The notes under the pieces were generated by a model. That model was not told the DNA's origin. It was given only the letters and a program-made list of their open reading frames with translations, and did not search any database. 64,000 nucleotides of DNA. It comes from Polytrichum commune (Eukaryota > Streptophyta > Polytrichopsida > Polytrichales > Polytrichaceae). Below, one piece after another: positions 1-14,100 of this stretch. The stretch covers positions 38,739,501 to 38,803,500 of the forward strand of contig OX485805.1 in assembly GCA_950295325.1 (NCBI GenBank), written 5' to 3'. Position 1 is the stretch's first letter. The number at the start of each line of letters is the position of its first letter. The position numbers were made by a program, and so were the translations under genes.

Positions 1-1453
1 ATGTTTTGGGTGTGCATGGTAGGCATTGTCATCAAGCTGCCTCCAATTTCAAATTCCAAAATTCGATACACATTCTCTCCAAATTCTCAACTTCCATTTG
101 GATTTTACATATGTGAGTCTTGTAAATTTGAAATTTGAGATTAGCGCCAGTTTCCCATCATCCATTTGTAGAGAGTTTGGCTCTAATCATCTACGAAAAT
201 GGGTGTGTTGGTGGATGATGTCTTTCCCAGAGGATAGAATTCATCCAAGTTCAAACAGCAGGTTTGTGCTTTTCATCTATGAGTAGGTAGATAAAGATAC
301 CACCACGAGGCTGTTGGCATACACTCAGTACCCTCAACACTGTTACAAAGTGTTTTGAATTACATGAATGCTATACTAATCTTGTAACAGAATCATGATA
401 TTAATTCATTGTTGTCAAATAAATTGAAATGTGAACTTTAGTGCAGTCGTGCATGTTCCAGACAGAAGTGAGGCTTACGATTCATTCCACTCCAGTAAAA
501 ATCGACCCACGACACGTTTATGGTTGATTCATCCAGAGAGGGAATTATCACATACGAGCATCCCTTCCTAGGTTTGTTGTCAATTCATCTCAAATGAATT
601 GGACTTGACTAATTCAAGATCTTTGAGGCCAATTCCAGAGTCGAATCGACAAAGCATAGTAGCCTCCAAGATGCATGCAATTTTAGGCTTCTATGTCAGG
701 TGAGTGAGAGGTATGCACTCGTATGCAAGAACTCCCACTCTTCGATTCATCCCACCTTAATTTCACTAGACTAATTTGCGGGCTCTGATACTAATTCTGG
801 GTTCACATTTGCTAAGAACAGAGATGTGCGAGCTATGAGGGGTTCTCAACGTTTTCACCTCCAACTTATATGGAGTGGCACGAATCCTTGGCCAAGTGAG
901 AACGTGTACTCCATATTTGATGATTTTGACCAGAGTGGGGACAACCATTTCCATGCAATAGTCTGCACTAAACGATGGAAAGCCAATCCCTCTTACCCAT
1001 GATGGTATGTTCACCTGTCACGTGGTTTTTACATTGCATTCAACAGCAGGTTAGCACATGGGAAACATAAAATACATGAAAAGAAACACAAGCAATGGGA
1101 GTTTACAAAAGAATAACAGGAGGCAAAATTACCAAGGGGCTTTATTGGTGGATGTAAGATTTACCTAGTTTACAGATGACACTGCTCTCGAGTGCCACCC
1201 AAACTCTCTCCTGAACCATAAGAGAACGAACCGAGGAACTCGTTATTCATTTGAAGCATAACAAGTTCGTTGTACCCAGCCTGCGTTTTTTACCATCTAC
1301 GAAGAAAAAAGAAAAATTGTACATGTATAAAAACCCCTCCTGTGCCAGGATCAATAATGAAGATATTCCTGAAAATATATGCAATTCCAAGAAATGCAGC
1401 AGTGAAAGGGGGGGGGAGTGGGGAATTATTGTCAGTGGGCATCATCGTCATCA
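1..1453. other. 3' flank of the ALWAYS EARLY gene; no gene seen
   Basis: I see no supported coding region here. The open frames are short and do not resemble known families. The part nearest 1,453 is expected to hold the 3' UTR of the minus-strand ALWAYS EARLY gene. A G run lies near 1,409-1,417. Confidence 0.5.
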
Positions 1454-4400
1454 TCAGCTGGTGTGGGTTGCGCCATTTGACATATCCATGAAGGAGATAC
1501 TGGATGGAACCGGTATGTGGGCCATAATCTGTGTCTTCATGATGGCAATCTGCTGCTCAATTTCCTTGTAAACAAAGCTGTTTTTTGACGACTTTGGTCG
1601 CAACGTCATCAATGCCGAGTCCAACGTTTGCTGGAGATCTGTTGTTGAGTAAGGGCTATCCGCTAGTGTCTGCCAGCACACATCATGACAAGTTGCTGGA
1701 ATGAGCAAGAGAATCATGTAGAGCAAGTCTCACCTTCCTTTCTTTCATGCTTTTTAGAATCAAATGGTGATGATTCCATTGAAGAAACAGAAGATACCAC
1801 ACAGGCATCCTGTTACCCTGAGCCAGACTTAGGAGGGAGACCAGGAGGAAGACATAAAATAGAGGCCTATGACCATTCATTGCTAGTGGAGGGCGTATTC
1901 TCTAGCAACATGTACCTCTACAAAACCCTGCAAGTTTTTCAGAACTATAATATACGACCTTTTAACTTCAAATACAAAGTCAGATAGGAGACAAAGATCA
2001 CCTTTCCAAGGACCATCATAAATACAAGACCTTTGCCAGTCATAGGAGGGCACATTATTTCGGGTAATGTACCTCCACAAAACTCGGCACGCTATTCAGA
2101 TTTACAAAAATTACCTCAATTAAAACATCCCTTTCTGCAGATGAAAACTGTTCCCAGCAAATGCTGCCTTAAATGGATGACATATCTCGGATTCAGAAAA
2201 ATATAATCAGAATATAAGAAATTCTAGAATTGAGGCCCTTATTTACGTAATGCTCCAGTGCCTCCAATACTGTTCTGAAACGAATTGCAAATAGGCCACA
2301 TACCTGAAGCATGAACAATGTCGCAACACATGAGGTCATGAGTTCAGTGAGGAAGGCTCCTTCCTTGCTCCCATTTCCTGCCTGGCTTAAATGTTGCACC
2401 AAATCATGTGCAGCGGCCTCTATGGTACATGGATTTGTCTCCCTTGCCTGCAATACCCTACTTGAGCTAGCCATTGTTCCTGCATCATTTTCGGTGGTCT
2501 CTTCTGTCACCGAGGAAGATGATGACTGCCCTAGCGACCCGGGCTGGAATGCTCCTTGCGGTGCATCTCCTTCTTGCATAGCAGGAGCACCATGGGCAGG
2601 AACCGGCAATGGAGATGACACAGACCCTGCCCTGGGTATGGCCTCAAGAGCACATCCCAGTTTCTGAAGTGCATCGTCCCCCACCTTTAGACTATCCATT
2701 GCCTGCCAACCCCAATCAGAATTTAGTAAACACATGAAAACTGTTATTGTATCCAGCTTCACATAGGGTAAGCAGGCCAAATTCGGTTACTTATTGTCAT
2801 CACACACCTATATTTGAGTGGTGTGTGCTTAGGTGTAGATCTAAGAACAACACCAAAAAGATGTGTGTTCACAAGAGGCTGGACTACATGCTCAGAACTT
2901 CAACATAATTAGGGGACCTACATGATCTTTAAGACGAAAGAAAATCTTCAGTGTCATGATGATTAAGATTCTAATATGAGCTCTGAAACTGACTACAAAC
3001 TGAAACTGAAACTGATTCGATTTAGATTTGCTAATCATCTCTTACTGATTGTGTGTTCAGTATCTAGGATAACTGGGGGAAGAGAAAAAAGTAACTATTT
3101 AAGACCCATCTATCTTAAAAATGAAAACAAGACAGGTTATAGAGAGGTACATTCACAGCAGTGGTAACCATAAGCCTTGCGTGCTTTCTGGCCAGAACAG
3201 TCATCTCTGCAAGAGCAGGGGCGGTATCTGCTGTACAATCACTGCTTTCTACATCTGAATTGCCATGTGTGATTGTCCCTTGAGAGGTAAGACGGTGCCA
3301 CGGAGGAACCACATTGTCTTGGTATTTATTTCTTTGGCGCAATTGGAGCAACGCATTAGTTACCTGGTGCAATCCATCCAACCAGAAGCTGAAGTATATT
3401 CTACACTTCAAATGCAAGAAAAAACAGTCTAGCAACATAAACTCCACCTAGGTATAAGGTATTCTGAAACGTAATTTAAAATTTTCTAAAACATACAGGA
3501 GAAGACAACCGTCTAGGTTTACTCCAGGAATACTATCTTGAAGATCAGACTCAGCAACTAAGAAGCTATTCATTCTGGACTAAGAATGTAGAAAAGATTA
3601 CTGTGGCGATCAAAAATGGAAATACTGTACCCACCTGCTTGTTAACATCCTTCAGCTGGAGAACTATGGTAGCATACTGGCGTTGAAATGCCTCAGAAGT
3701 TCTAAATTCACCGTGATTGCAACTTGCCTCATCATTCATTTGCCGTAGCTCCATTACTAGTGCTTCCTGTTAAGATGCAGGGGGATAGATGTCATTGAAA
3801 CATAACACAGATCAAAGGCTGCAGTTAGAAATCCACTACAATCCTTGAAGCTCCCTCCATTGTAGATGAAATCTCATATTCTATATAGGTTTGATGTAAA
3901 AATTGTCCATTCACCATTTATAAGATAGATTTGGACCTTTTTATCAAGTGAGTGGGAGAGGTCAGCTAATGCCCGTGCATCTGCCTCCCTTGCTTGTGAC
4001 TGGGCCACGCTGCAGGATTGCCGTTGACCAACTCTTTGGGCAGCTATAGCTGCCTTCATTGTGACCTCCTTTGCTTCGCGGACTGCCCTGTTTGTCACTT
4101 CCTTTGCTTCTCGTACAGCATCCAGTGTATCCGCCTGTCATGTCCAATAGATAGAAGTAGCTACACATCAAGCGTTCAAGATCTGTACTAGTTCAGTAAA
4201 TGGAAAAGACGGATTACCACCCCTGCATTGCACATAAATATATACATATCACCATAAATTAACTAATCAAAGCAATCAGAGTAGAGACTGCAAACTCTGT
4301 AGGATTACAAACACGCCATTACTCTCTAAAGAAAGTGCCAAGTTTATAAAGGTACTGTCAGAAGACTTACTACCTATCTCATCAGATCTAGGTGACTCAT

Positions 4401-7400
4401 CTACTCGGTCAAGATATGGGAATATAAATTCACTCAGTTTCAGGAGATGGAAACCACCACAAATGATTTCTGCTCCATCTCTAGAGCCATACTGTTGAAT
4501 ATGAACCACGTTCACATATTGACATTCTATCACAGATAGGTTAGATCAGCAATCAACTTACATGGATTCGCCCACACTAGACACCATCTTTACATGGTGA
4601 CAATATCAACATAAAAAGACACCTTGATTCCATTATCACTAGGTGCCTCAACTCAAGTACCTCAAAAGCATTTGACTAGGCACATCAACTCATTTGCCTT
4701 GTCTAGGTCAACAAATAACAACCACAATCCTTCAGTTAGTTACCTGTGCTCGCTTTGACAGATCATTGAGAAACCTTTGAGACAGAAGAGTAAACCGACG
4801 CTCTAGTCGCTCATTCAAAGCCGCACGAGCTGCTCCTCCTACTCCTCCTGAGTCACTCCAGGTTTTTAACTTCAGGTCTACCTTGACATCTTCTACAAGT
4901 GACCTATCAATACCATCCACCACAACCCGCCGCCGACGCATAACTTCTGGCATGTTTTCAAGGGGATGAATTGGCATAGCATCAATGTCCTGAAAAACAG
5001 ACCAGAAATAAAGAGGCACACATTAATGAAGAGCAGAAAACAATATCCAACAAGAACTGAAAAGATCAATGATCTTCTCAATTTTTATGCTTCATATAGC
5101 TAACACCACCTTTACGCTTCTCGTATCACCATAGCATCAATTATCCTTACCAAAGGACAAACAAGAAGAGGGGCCTTGCACACAGTTTTAGGATCCTTCA
5201 CAGGCTGAACCGTCCCTAAATATTATTATTTAGCCTGCAATCATGCAGACAAATTGACACCAAGTTCTAAGCCCTCCTTTATACTTCAAATGATCTGTTA
5301 CTGAGATGAAATCACATTCACACTCTGGCCTAAACCCTCCCTATATACATTGCAAGAACTTCTATTCACAATCTGCCTGTTGGGCTCAAAGATCCATTCA
5401 TTAATCCAGCAAGTACATATAGAGGACCTCGAAACTCTCATATGCTCCCCAAACTAGTTACTGCATAAAGGTTGATGTTCAGTAAAATACCTTAACTAGC
5501 TCCACCCCTAACTCTGGACGGTCAAATTGTACTCGACAACGACTACGGTCAACTGTGAGGATGCTTCCATCATGAATTTCAGAAGTCTTTGGATGTCGAG
5601 CAATCACTTTCTGTCCTACAGTCAAAGGTCGAGCTAAGTCTGTTGGTAGACCATCTCGAATCCCTGTTCGAAGCTCATGGTAATGTGTGCGCACTGATTC
5701 CCTATAAGTCTCCAGTTTTTCCCTCTCTTCTTGCAGAAATCGCTTGGACAATCGTCGAGGCTTCCCAAGAGAACTGCAACACTCCACCAACACAAATTAG
5801 ACTCCCCTCCCTTTATTTCTAGACATAATATCTCATCACTCTCCATAAGTGTCAGATTCTACAAACCTATATAAGCACCCACCAAGCTAAAACCTCATTC
5901 CAAGTGGACTCCATAACTCACCCTCGAATCACGCCCCATTCCACACGAGTAAGTCTAGGCACATGGCCCAGCCCAGCATGATTCAAGTACTCCACAAATT
6001 CATTTCGAGCAAACCATGGCAGGTCGATTGCACTGTAGAACCACTCACACATGCACCATCGCCGAACCTTTGGACAAAGGCAGTGGATAATCCTTGCCTG
6101 TATAAAGTTCCACACCACCATCACCCAAGTCAGGATGATCCCTCCAACCTACATGATGATGCCAGATGATAATAAACACACTTACAAACACCACCATTCA
6201 TAAAACACAATGTGCCAGCATAAAGTTCGACCTTAGCCAGGGTGGAACCTGTACTGACCTTAGCACTTGCTGAACTCAGATCATGGGTGGTATGCGGACA
6301 AAATGGAGGTTCCCGTTTTGGAGGTTCCTTGTAAATTGAAGCCACTCCACTAAGTGGTGCAGGTGGAGATTTTATTTTCTCTGTAAACAATTTCTCTGGT
6401 AAACCTTTCTTTTTACTCCGTAATTTCAAAGGAAGAGAACTCTCATCAATATCCATGGCAGACTCTCCCCCTCCATCCACAGATGCCTCAAATCCATGGC
6501 TCACAGATTCTCCAACTTCTATGAAGACCTCCACTGCTTCTTTCACCAGATTAGGTTCTTGATTTGAATGTGAAGTCTTGCTCACTTCTGCCCTTTTCAA
6601 TTTGATTCGGGACTTCAGCGTTGCTGTAGGCTCCCCCTCAGGTGTTGAAACCTGTCCCTGGAAGGTACAGTAATTCATTATTGGCAGACACAAATCACCG
6701 CACCTCTGGTACTACAACAACAGGTTGCTGGCCAAGCTGGCAACTTTTGACCTTAAAAAACCTAAATGTATGCTGCAACCAAAGAATTCAAATTCATGTT
6801 CTAATCATTCTATAATGCAAGGAAAGAAAGGCCCATACAACCATCCAAGAGCCACATAGGTAAAACCACTGCACCGAGCAGCAGGACTGTCCAACTCATA
6901 ACAGAAGGTATAACTGTTATATATTTCCCTATGCAGTTTACTCATGTTCTTTCACTTATGGCCTATATGAGGTTCCAACGACATACCTTGGGAACCTTAT
7001 CGCCAGAAAGCCTTCTCTTCCTCTTGCCTGAATCTGGAGGTGAGATAGATAGTTGTTTATCATCCAGGTTTGCTCCTTGTTCTTCACCCTTGCGCTCTTC
7101 CACAACTTCAGCACCAGTATCCTCTAGCCCTGTTTCAACCTCTCCTTCCTGCAATCTTATGTCACAATTTGACTGTTTGACATTGGACATAGATTGTTCC
7201 CCGGACTTTGCCTCTGCACCCTCCACTTTATCCTCCAAACAAGCTGCAGCATCTGACAACATGGTACAGAAAGAATATCACTTTGCTGCACTAATTTCTG
7301 TTACAGTCCTTATTGGTGAACGCAATCACAAAACACGAACTTGCTGCAAGTGAGCAAATCTCATGCAGACAGGAGACTTCGCATGAATTTAAGTTAGAGC

Positions 7401-10400
7401 GCAACTTGCAGAGGAATAAGTCTAAATTTGGGGCATCCACCACCACAGATTACTTACTGGCAACAACATTCAGGGATTCACCCAGCTCAAGACCTTCCAG
7501 CTCCAAGCCATCCAGTGAAGAGGCTGCCAAAGTTGCTAAGGCATCCAGCCCGCTGTTACTATCTGCATCAAACAAGTCATCACCACTTTCTGTCTGAGTG
7601 ACCAACACATCACCGGCACTTTATTTCATACTAGTTTAGACCTGCGATTTTGGCCATTGCACCTGTGCATATGAATTATGAATCTCTTGAACATAGTCCC
7701 CTATGGTGCAAGCCTGCAACTTTGCCGTTTCTGTCCACTGTTCTCAGAACCGCTCAGAATGGTGGGGCAAAGGCCTCACCACCACCACGTTGTCCATTTC
7801 TTGTTGTGGATTTTCTCATTCAAAGAACAACATGCTTAAATAAAACAGTCCTAACACAGTTACATATCAAGCATGTAGATCACTACATTCCAAGCAAAGC
7901 ATCAAGGAAACAAACAAGTGAACTGGCACCATTGCCCTACTGGAGGATGATAGCAAGGACAATTGCTTCATTCATGCACTTCTAAATGTACTGCTTGGCT
8001 AATCATACCTCCAGAAAAGAGTTGTCGACTTCTCTTTTTTGGTCTTTGAGGAGGTGAAACTAGACGCCGTCTCCTTTGTGCAGAATGTATTTGACTGGAA
8101 TCCTCAGCAGCATCCTCACCTCCTCCGCTATTCTTCCTCTCTGCTGCTTCCAACAATTCCTTCGCATCTTCCTTCCTTCTCTCCAAACTCTTTGTGCTTT
8201 TGTGCTTCTCATCTGGGTTTGGTACCTTTACTTTCTTTGGGGTTCCCCTTTTCGACTTCATACTGGAGTCTGCAACTGCTGGACTTCTAGCTGCTCCTCC
8301 AGACCTCCCATCACCAAGGTTGCTACTGCTTTCCTTTGCACCACCATCAAAATGCAGCTCTTTACTCTCTGGACTACCCTCTGGCACCACACCAGCTTCG
8401 CTTGTTGAAGCAGCAGGCTTCACAGAGGCATCAGAAAAAGTCCTCAGTAGGAATTCCTGTCAATGAATACTTGGCATTTAGAATAGGAAAAGCAAATAAG
8501 GAGCAGGCTCGACCAATTCATAGAGCAACTCGTACTTTGCATTACTACTTTTCTGAATGCCAACAATCTCAAAGACAACTTCACCTCTGTATTCTAGCCT
8601 CGCAGAAGCCAGCCTACCCTCTCACCACAGACTAGGGGGACTGCTAATACCTTGTCTCCATTGCTTTGAACTGTGGCTTGCCGCAGGCTTCTCCGGGATG
8701 GAGTGTTTGACCCAGATGGTGATGCAGTCCCTTTCGAGACTCGATTGCTGGCAGTCGCCATATTAGAAAGAGCATCATCCTCAACCCTCTCCTGAAGATT
8801 TGAATGAGAGACTTTGCTGATCTTTGCTCTCTTTTCTAATGCACTGCTTGGAAAGCGCGGTGTTCGTTTGCCAACAGTCCGAGATCGATGGGCTGTACCA
8901 CATAGCACACATGAGCTCAGTTTGTAATAGCACATTCCTCACAACAAGGATTGTGATAACCATTACGTCTCACACACATGGTACATTGAGGAGTACAGTG
9001 TGAATAATTTAGCTACCAATGCCAAACTAACAAGTCGACGGCATTCAAACCGTCCATAACCTAAGGGGCTATCCACCAGGAACTTGAGGCAGCCTTAAGT
9101 CACCCACTGAAACATCTTACATATCTAGAATGTGTACTTAACAGAACAAATTTTCTAAGCCTGCAGAACAAACCACTTTCTTTACTTCTCAACACATCCC
9201 TCTTGAAGGGATATTCAGTCTTGCAAAGTTGTAACATGAGACATGCCATACACAAAGATAATACATCCTAGACATGCATACACAAATCAGCATTGTACCC
9301 AAAAAAGAATATTACTTCTTGGTTTCTTGGCAGGTGAAGGCCCTCCAGAGCTTGTCGATCCAACCAGACCATTGGGACGGATGCTGCTACTTTCCATGGC
9401 TACACTATCAACTCCTTTTCTAACCTTTGCAGGCTGAGTGTGATGGGACGGATCATCTGAGCCACCAATCTCATCACTAGTTTCTTCATCTGGACTCTGG
9501 CTTCCATCCTAAAGCAAGACCACATCAATCCATGCCTTAAAAATTTGCACCAATACATTTGAAAGTCTTCTTGGTAATAAATTAATCTCCACTGAAAGTA
9601 CAGCACCTGACCAATTAGATAGTAATCAGGTAGAACCTACTTGTCATGCAGCAAACAACCTGTTGGTAAAAATAAGAAGATACACAAGGAGCTCATCCTC
9701 CTTGACATTCAAATCCTACTGCCAATACATGTTACACCGTTGTTTGGTGGAAGATAAGTTTCCACATGGATAGGCAACAAAACATAGTTCATATCTCTAG
9801 AAAATACAAGTCAAATTAATAAACATACCAGAAGGTTGTAGTGGTCTGTCATCATTGCAATTAATCCAGCAGCTGATGCAGCTCCTTCAGGGAGGGACAA
9901 GTAAGCCTACAAAGAGAGGCCACAACAATCTTCTGAACAGGCTCAACAACCTGAGGATCCAACATCAATACAATTATATCAACCAATACGAGAAAAACCT
10001 TCTAGAACTCCCACAGTAAGCTCACCTTATTGGTAGTATATAGTGCTTCAACCATCTCCACTGTCCTCTTGTGCAAACTTCCAGACACCTGAGTGTCAAT
10101 GCATCTTGTTACTTTACAAATCTCGCAACATGATACTCTCTCAAAAGCCTTCAATTGTGAATCCAACATTTGACTCCAGCATATGCTATGAGAACCCTCA
10201 CTGTATTCACAACTCTGGGCAAACACTCGTTTCACTCGCTTCCGTTGACCAGATTACTATTTTATCCAGGATTGGCAAGATTTAACCTCACTATTTAACC
10301 TCATTGCACCTGGAGCCTCTATTCTTGTTTCAAATGACCTGTCATATCCAAGATGTTTTTAAGAAAAGGAGCACAAATGCCCTTCTTGACAATGTGCCAA

Positions 10401-11061
10401 TTTCTTTGCTTAACCTGTTTATAACTTAGTGAGATTCTAAGCCTTGGAAAGCAAGATGTAAGGCATCAATGGCACAGGGACTTTGAGTTTGACCCAATAA
10501 AAAAAAGCCCTTGGTTTTCAAAAATTTGCTCCAGGAATGAACATTCACATAAATTAAATTTTAAGCATGACCAGAACATACAAGTTTCAATTGCAAAGAA
10601 ACATTCAATGAAAAGTATAATTGGAAGTTGTCAGCACAGAAGAAGAAAAGACTTGATGTACAACTAATTTCATCAGTACCTTCTTCCAGTCCTTTCCATG
10701 TCTTCGAAAGGCCTGATAAAATTGCTCAAGATCCCCTTTGCTCCAGGGAGGCCCAAGCATATCAGCCAGTTTCCGCTTCTGCATGACAAACCATCATCCA
10801 TGTTTTAGACCCTAGATATTAGTGCTAAGTGCCTCATTTCAAGAGAAATAAACCCTACAATTCAACAACACGGTACTATTTCAGTTCACATGAGCAGTCA
10901 ACAAAGTACATGCTACATGTTGCAAGTAACAGAATTATGAAGATCTCTGTTCTCACCCTTTGCTTACTCTTCTCCCCTGCATCTTCTTCTCTGTCTGTAC
11001 CACCTTCTGTACTTTTTATGACAGGTCTAAATGACGTTCTTGGACGCCTGGCTGATGCCAT
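1454..11061 (-). CDS. ALY: ALWAYS EARLY (LIN9-type) DREAM-complex protein, 18 coding exons
   Basis: This is a nuclear LIN9/Mip130-family protein, the ALWAYS EARLY subunit of the plant DREAM/MuvB-type cell-cycle transcription complex. Coding exons, all with GT-AG borders and joining in frame: 11061-10957, 10778-10680, 10088-10026, 9906-9829, 9508-9316, 8892-8651, 8456-8009, 7589-7458, 7252-6987, 6657-6259, 6097-5922, 5773-5491, 4989-4744, 4134-3937, 3766-3635, 3363-3151, 2702-2304, 1669-1454. They total 3,888 nt (1,295 residues plus stop), slightly longer than the roughly 970-1,130 residues I recall for Arabidopsis paralogues. Visible domains are SANT/Myb at about 36-115 ([14 protein letters not shown], then [23 protein letters not shown]); acidic and Lys/Arg-rich linkers at about 260-540; DIRP at about 690-765 ([35 protein letters not shown]); a Tudor-like segment at about 775-835; an Ala/Glu coiled coil at about 915-970; and a conserved C-terminal helix ([13 protein letters not shown]). 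The start is the first ATG before the SANT exon, and the N-terminus is basic as in homologues. Family assignment is firm; individual borders were read by eye. Confidence 0.93.
2785..2910. repeat. Intronic copy of a dispersed repeat
   Basis: This segment of an ALWAYS EARLY intron contains the phrase ACACCTATATTTGAGTGG, followed by TAGG, AATCTAAGAA and an ACTACxTGCT motif. The same order of motifs recurs on the same strand near 19,665-19,800. The two copies look like diverged members of one dispersed repeat. Its class is unknown and no ends or target duplications could be set. Confidence 0.5.
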
Positions 11062-14000
11062 TCTGCTGTTGCTACTTCTTAGTTATCCACTTCACAACAA
11101 CTGGATGCACCTGGTCCCATACACGATTCAAGAGACCACATTTGAATGGCTAAAGATCGGAGGTACTCCAAAGAGTTATGCAATATCCCTGAGGAATTCT
11201 CACCCTCTTCTTTCAACCTCAACTTCTGCACAACAACAAAATTTTGTTTCAGGATGGATCAAGAACCTCCCAGACCAGGAGTAGTTGCCTCAATGCCAGT
11301 AACCTGAGTCACAACTCAAGACAAAGATGCATCTACTACGTGACACATGCTTCGCTCGCTAGAAATTGACCTTTGAGAGGCAACATCTGTTTGCAGTGAC
11401 GAAGCACGCATAGAAGTGGATGTAACTACATAGACTGTAAGAAGGGGGAACAAAGTACTAACAGCCAATAACGATTTCTGTGACCACAATACAAGTGCTA
11501 TGGCAAGCACTCAATCATCACATCAGAACCCCTGCAAGCTTGTAAGACGCCACTGTGTAAATGGAGACTGTCAGTATCATTTCACTTTGAATCAAGTTCT
11601 AAAGAATAGATAATATATATCAAAAAATCAGCAATATCCATTGCTTGCATATTTTCATTTATACAACAAAAACAAAGGATCCATCAGGTTAGCATTACAG
11701 ATCGTAAAGAAGAGAAACCTATGTGTTTGCTTTCACAAAAGTAGTTCATGGATGAACTCTGTGTGAAACTCCTGGACAGTAGTAATCTGAGGTAAAATCT
11801 ACGTGGCCTTAAAAGCCACCAGTCTCTAAGTAGGAACTTAAGATCAACTATTGGAAAACTTTCAGATCAGAATGGACCAGAAATCATTCTTCCACTCTCG
11901 CCACCTATATAGCACACTCAAGCAAATAGAGAAGAATAATGCCTCTTCTGCGATGCGGCCAAGGGTTTAATGAGAGGAATAATTGAGGTTTAGTTCCTGA
12001 AATCGGAGCCAAAATTATGTTAATTTGTTTCCAAGACGATCATCACGTATCTTAGAATTTGTGCTATGACATGATAGACTTTATAAGACCGGTTGTTGGA
12101 AGACAGATATCTCACTAAGGATGCACCAGGTTGTGCCTTGTCACCAGTCCCCGAGGAACAGAACAATCTACGCCAAGACAGAACTGTCTGCACTCGCTCT
12201 TAGATGGTAGAGACAATTGAGGTAACCCTGCAGAGGATATATTGAGGTAAAAGGCGAGGCAGCAAACACTGCGCTTACCTTCACCTGTACGCAGTTTCTA
12301 GACTAACATTACGGTGACGCATTGGAATAATCCAAAATGTTTGAACGACCATGTTTCACAAGAACAGGGTAACGCACGTCGTTTTCGAAAAACAACAAAG
12401 CCTAGTTTCATGAGCAATCTTGAATAGAGAAACAGCCAAAACCGATAGAGTACATCAGTGTATATCCAGATTTGCGCACCTAAACTGGAGCAAACCAGCT
12501 CCGACAGAGAAATGGACTTCTGGACTTGAATACCAGAACCAGAACCTCAATTGGAGCGCAGACAACCAGAACGAGGAGATACTTCGAGAAAGAAGAAAAT
12601 CGTGCGATGAAGTTCATCAAGAAGCAACCGAGAACGCGAATAGCTTAATCAAAGCCTAAATAAGAATCAGGTCTGGCACCACATCCGTAAACCATAACAG
12701 AGAATTTATAAATCAATGAACCAGAAGCCACCTGACGCACTCCGATTGACCTCCTTAGATCATCACGCGATGACTACAGAGAACTAAACAGACAGAAAAA
12801 TTGACCTGCACACCCCATCCGAGTGAGAGGGCAAACGACACCCAGATACAACCTGGCAACAAACTCGCATGAGCCTCTCATATTCCAATCTATGTTATAT
12901 ACTCCAAGATGCGATGCCGGAAAAGAGTGTGAAGTAATAGCAACCGCGGAAACTGACCAGAATCTTATTCCTGACCGCATCACCTAACCAGAAGAATCTC
13001 AACACCCAAGCGTACTACGCCGCACCTAATGCCACCAGCATTCTCTACTCCTACGCGAGCTAGAAACGTTGGAGGTGGAAGTAGCCGAGTTCACTGAATC
13101 CTTTAAAACCTTAAGTCAAATTTCCCCTGTACAGACGTCTGAAATCAAGCCCAAAATCTGCACCGCCAAAATGCCACCAGCTCTGCGCTTTCATGTCCAC
13201 ATCCTAAGGAATCGATAGCCACTTCAAGCAAAACCGAACCGTTACCAATTTCGCTTTCCTGGACCGCAAGCCGAAGCTTCAAACAGCTAACAAACCTCGC
13301 GTCGAACTGCGAGTATATAACCTACATCCAATCCCTCTCTAAGATTCGAAACAAGATGTTTCGTCCTGAAACTTAAAGCAAGTTCACGCAGCGGCGAAAC
13401 CATACCAAATTTCGCTCCCTGAACCATACACGTAGCCAAAAACCACGCAGCCGATCTCAAATCGAGCCACGAAAATTCCCGCCTCGCGCATTTCTGATTG
13501 TTTTCATCCGTGTGAGGTCCGTCGAGATGTGAATGGAGGAGAGAGAACCACAAGGCTTTGCCGAAGAGCGGAGCGAGCAGGGGGGCATGCTCTTGGTGCC
13601 TGCAGAGAGCAAGTTTGTGTTGGAGGGCTTCCTCTTCCTTTTTTCAAAAGACCTAGCAGTGGTAAGCCCCAGTGACCTCCGCTCCCAGTCGCCGCCCATG
13701 GGTCTCAGCCCCTCGACCTCCGGTCAGCGGATGCCATTTGATTTCCAGGACCAATGAAGCACGAGGACCGAACGCCGTTCGGAGAACGGTGAGAGCGTCT
13801 GGTGGTCGGGGCGGGGCAGGTTCGTGCTCATTCCCCTCGCGAAATTTTGAAAATGGGAAGGGAAGGCAGGGAGCCAATGAGGAGTTTGTTGGCTGCCTAT
13901 TTCCCAGGGCATTATTGGGAAGGAGGTGGAAAGACCTCCCACTGGATGAATGATAACCTTCCAATTCCCCTATATTCCATCCAATCCGTTTCTTTGATCA

Positions 14001-14100
14001 TCCATTGCTGTCCAATTCAATGCAGACCCAAGCTTTCCTCCTTACAAAACAAGGAGCACAAACAAGTCTAACATTTATGCCCAACCACACTATTTCCCGT
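11062..14100. other. Upstream region of the ALWAYS EARLY gene, GC-richer near 13.4-13.9 kb
   Basis: No protein-coding gene is supported. The stretch between about 13,020 and 13,900 is richer in G+C and CpG than anything else between 12 and 37 kb, and overlapping open frames there are a by-product of that composition. This is the likeliest place for the minus-strand promoter and leader of the ALWAYS EARLY gene, with one or more introns in the 5' UTR. That placement is inferred only from composition and position. Confidence 0.35.

Noticed and set aside
13457-13964. Open frames on both strands near 13.5-13.9 kb as a possible small gene
   Set aside because: They overlap in several frames, have no recognisable motif, and coincide with the GC-richer presumed promoter of the ALWAYS EARLY gene.
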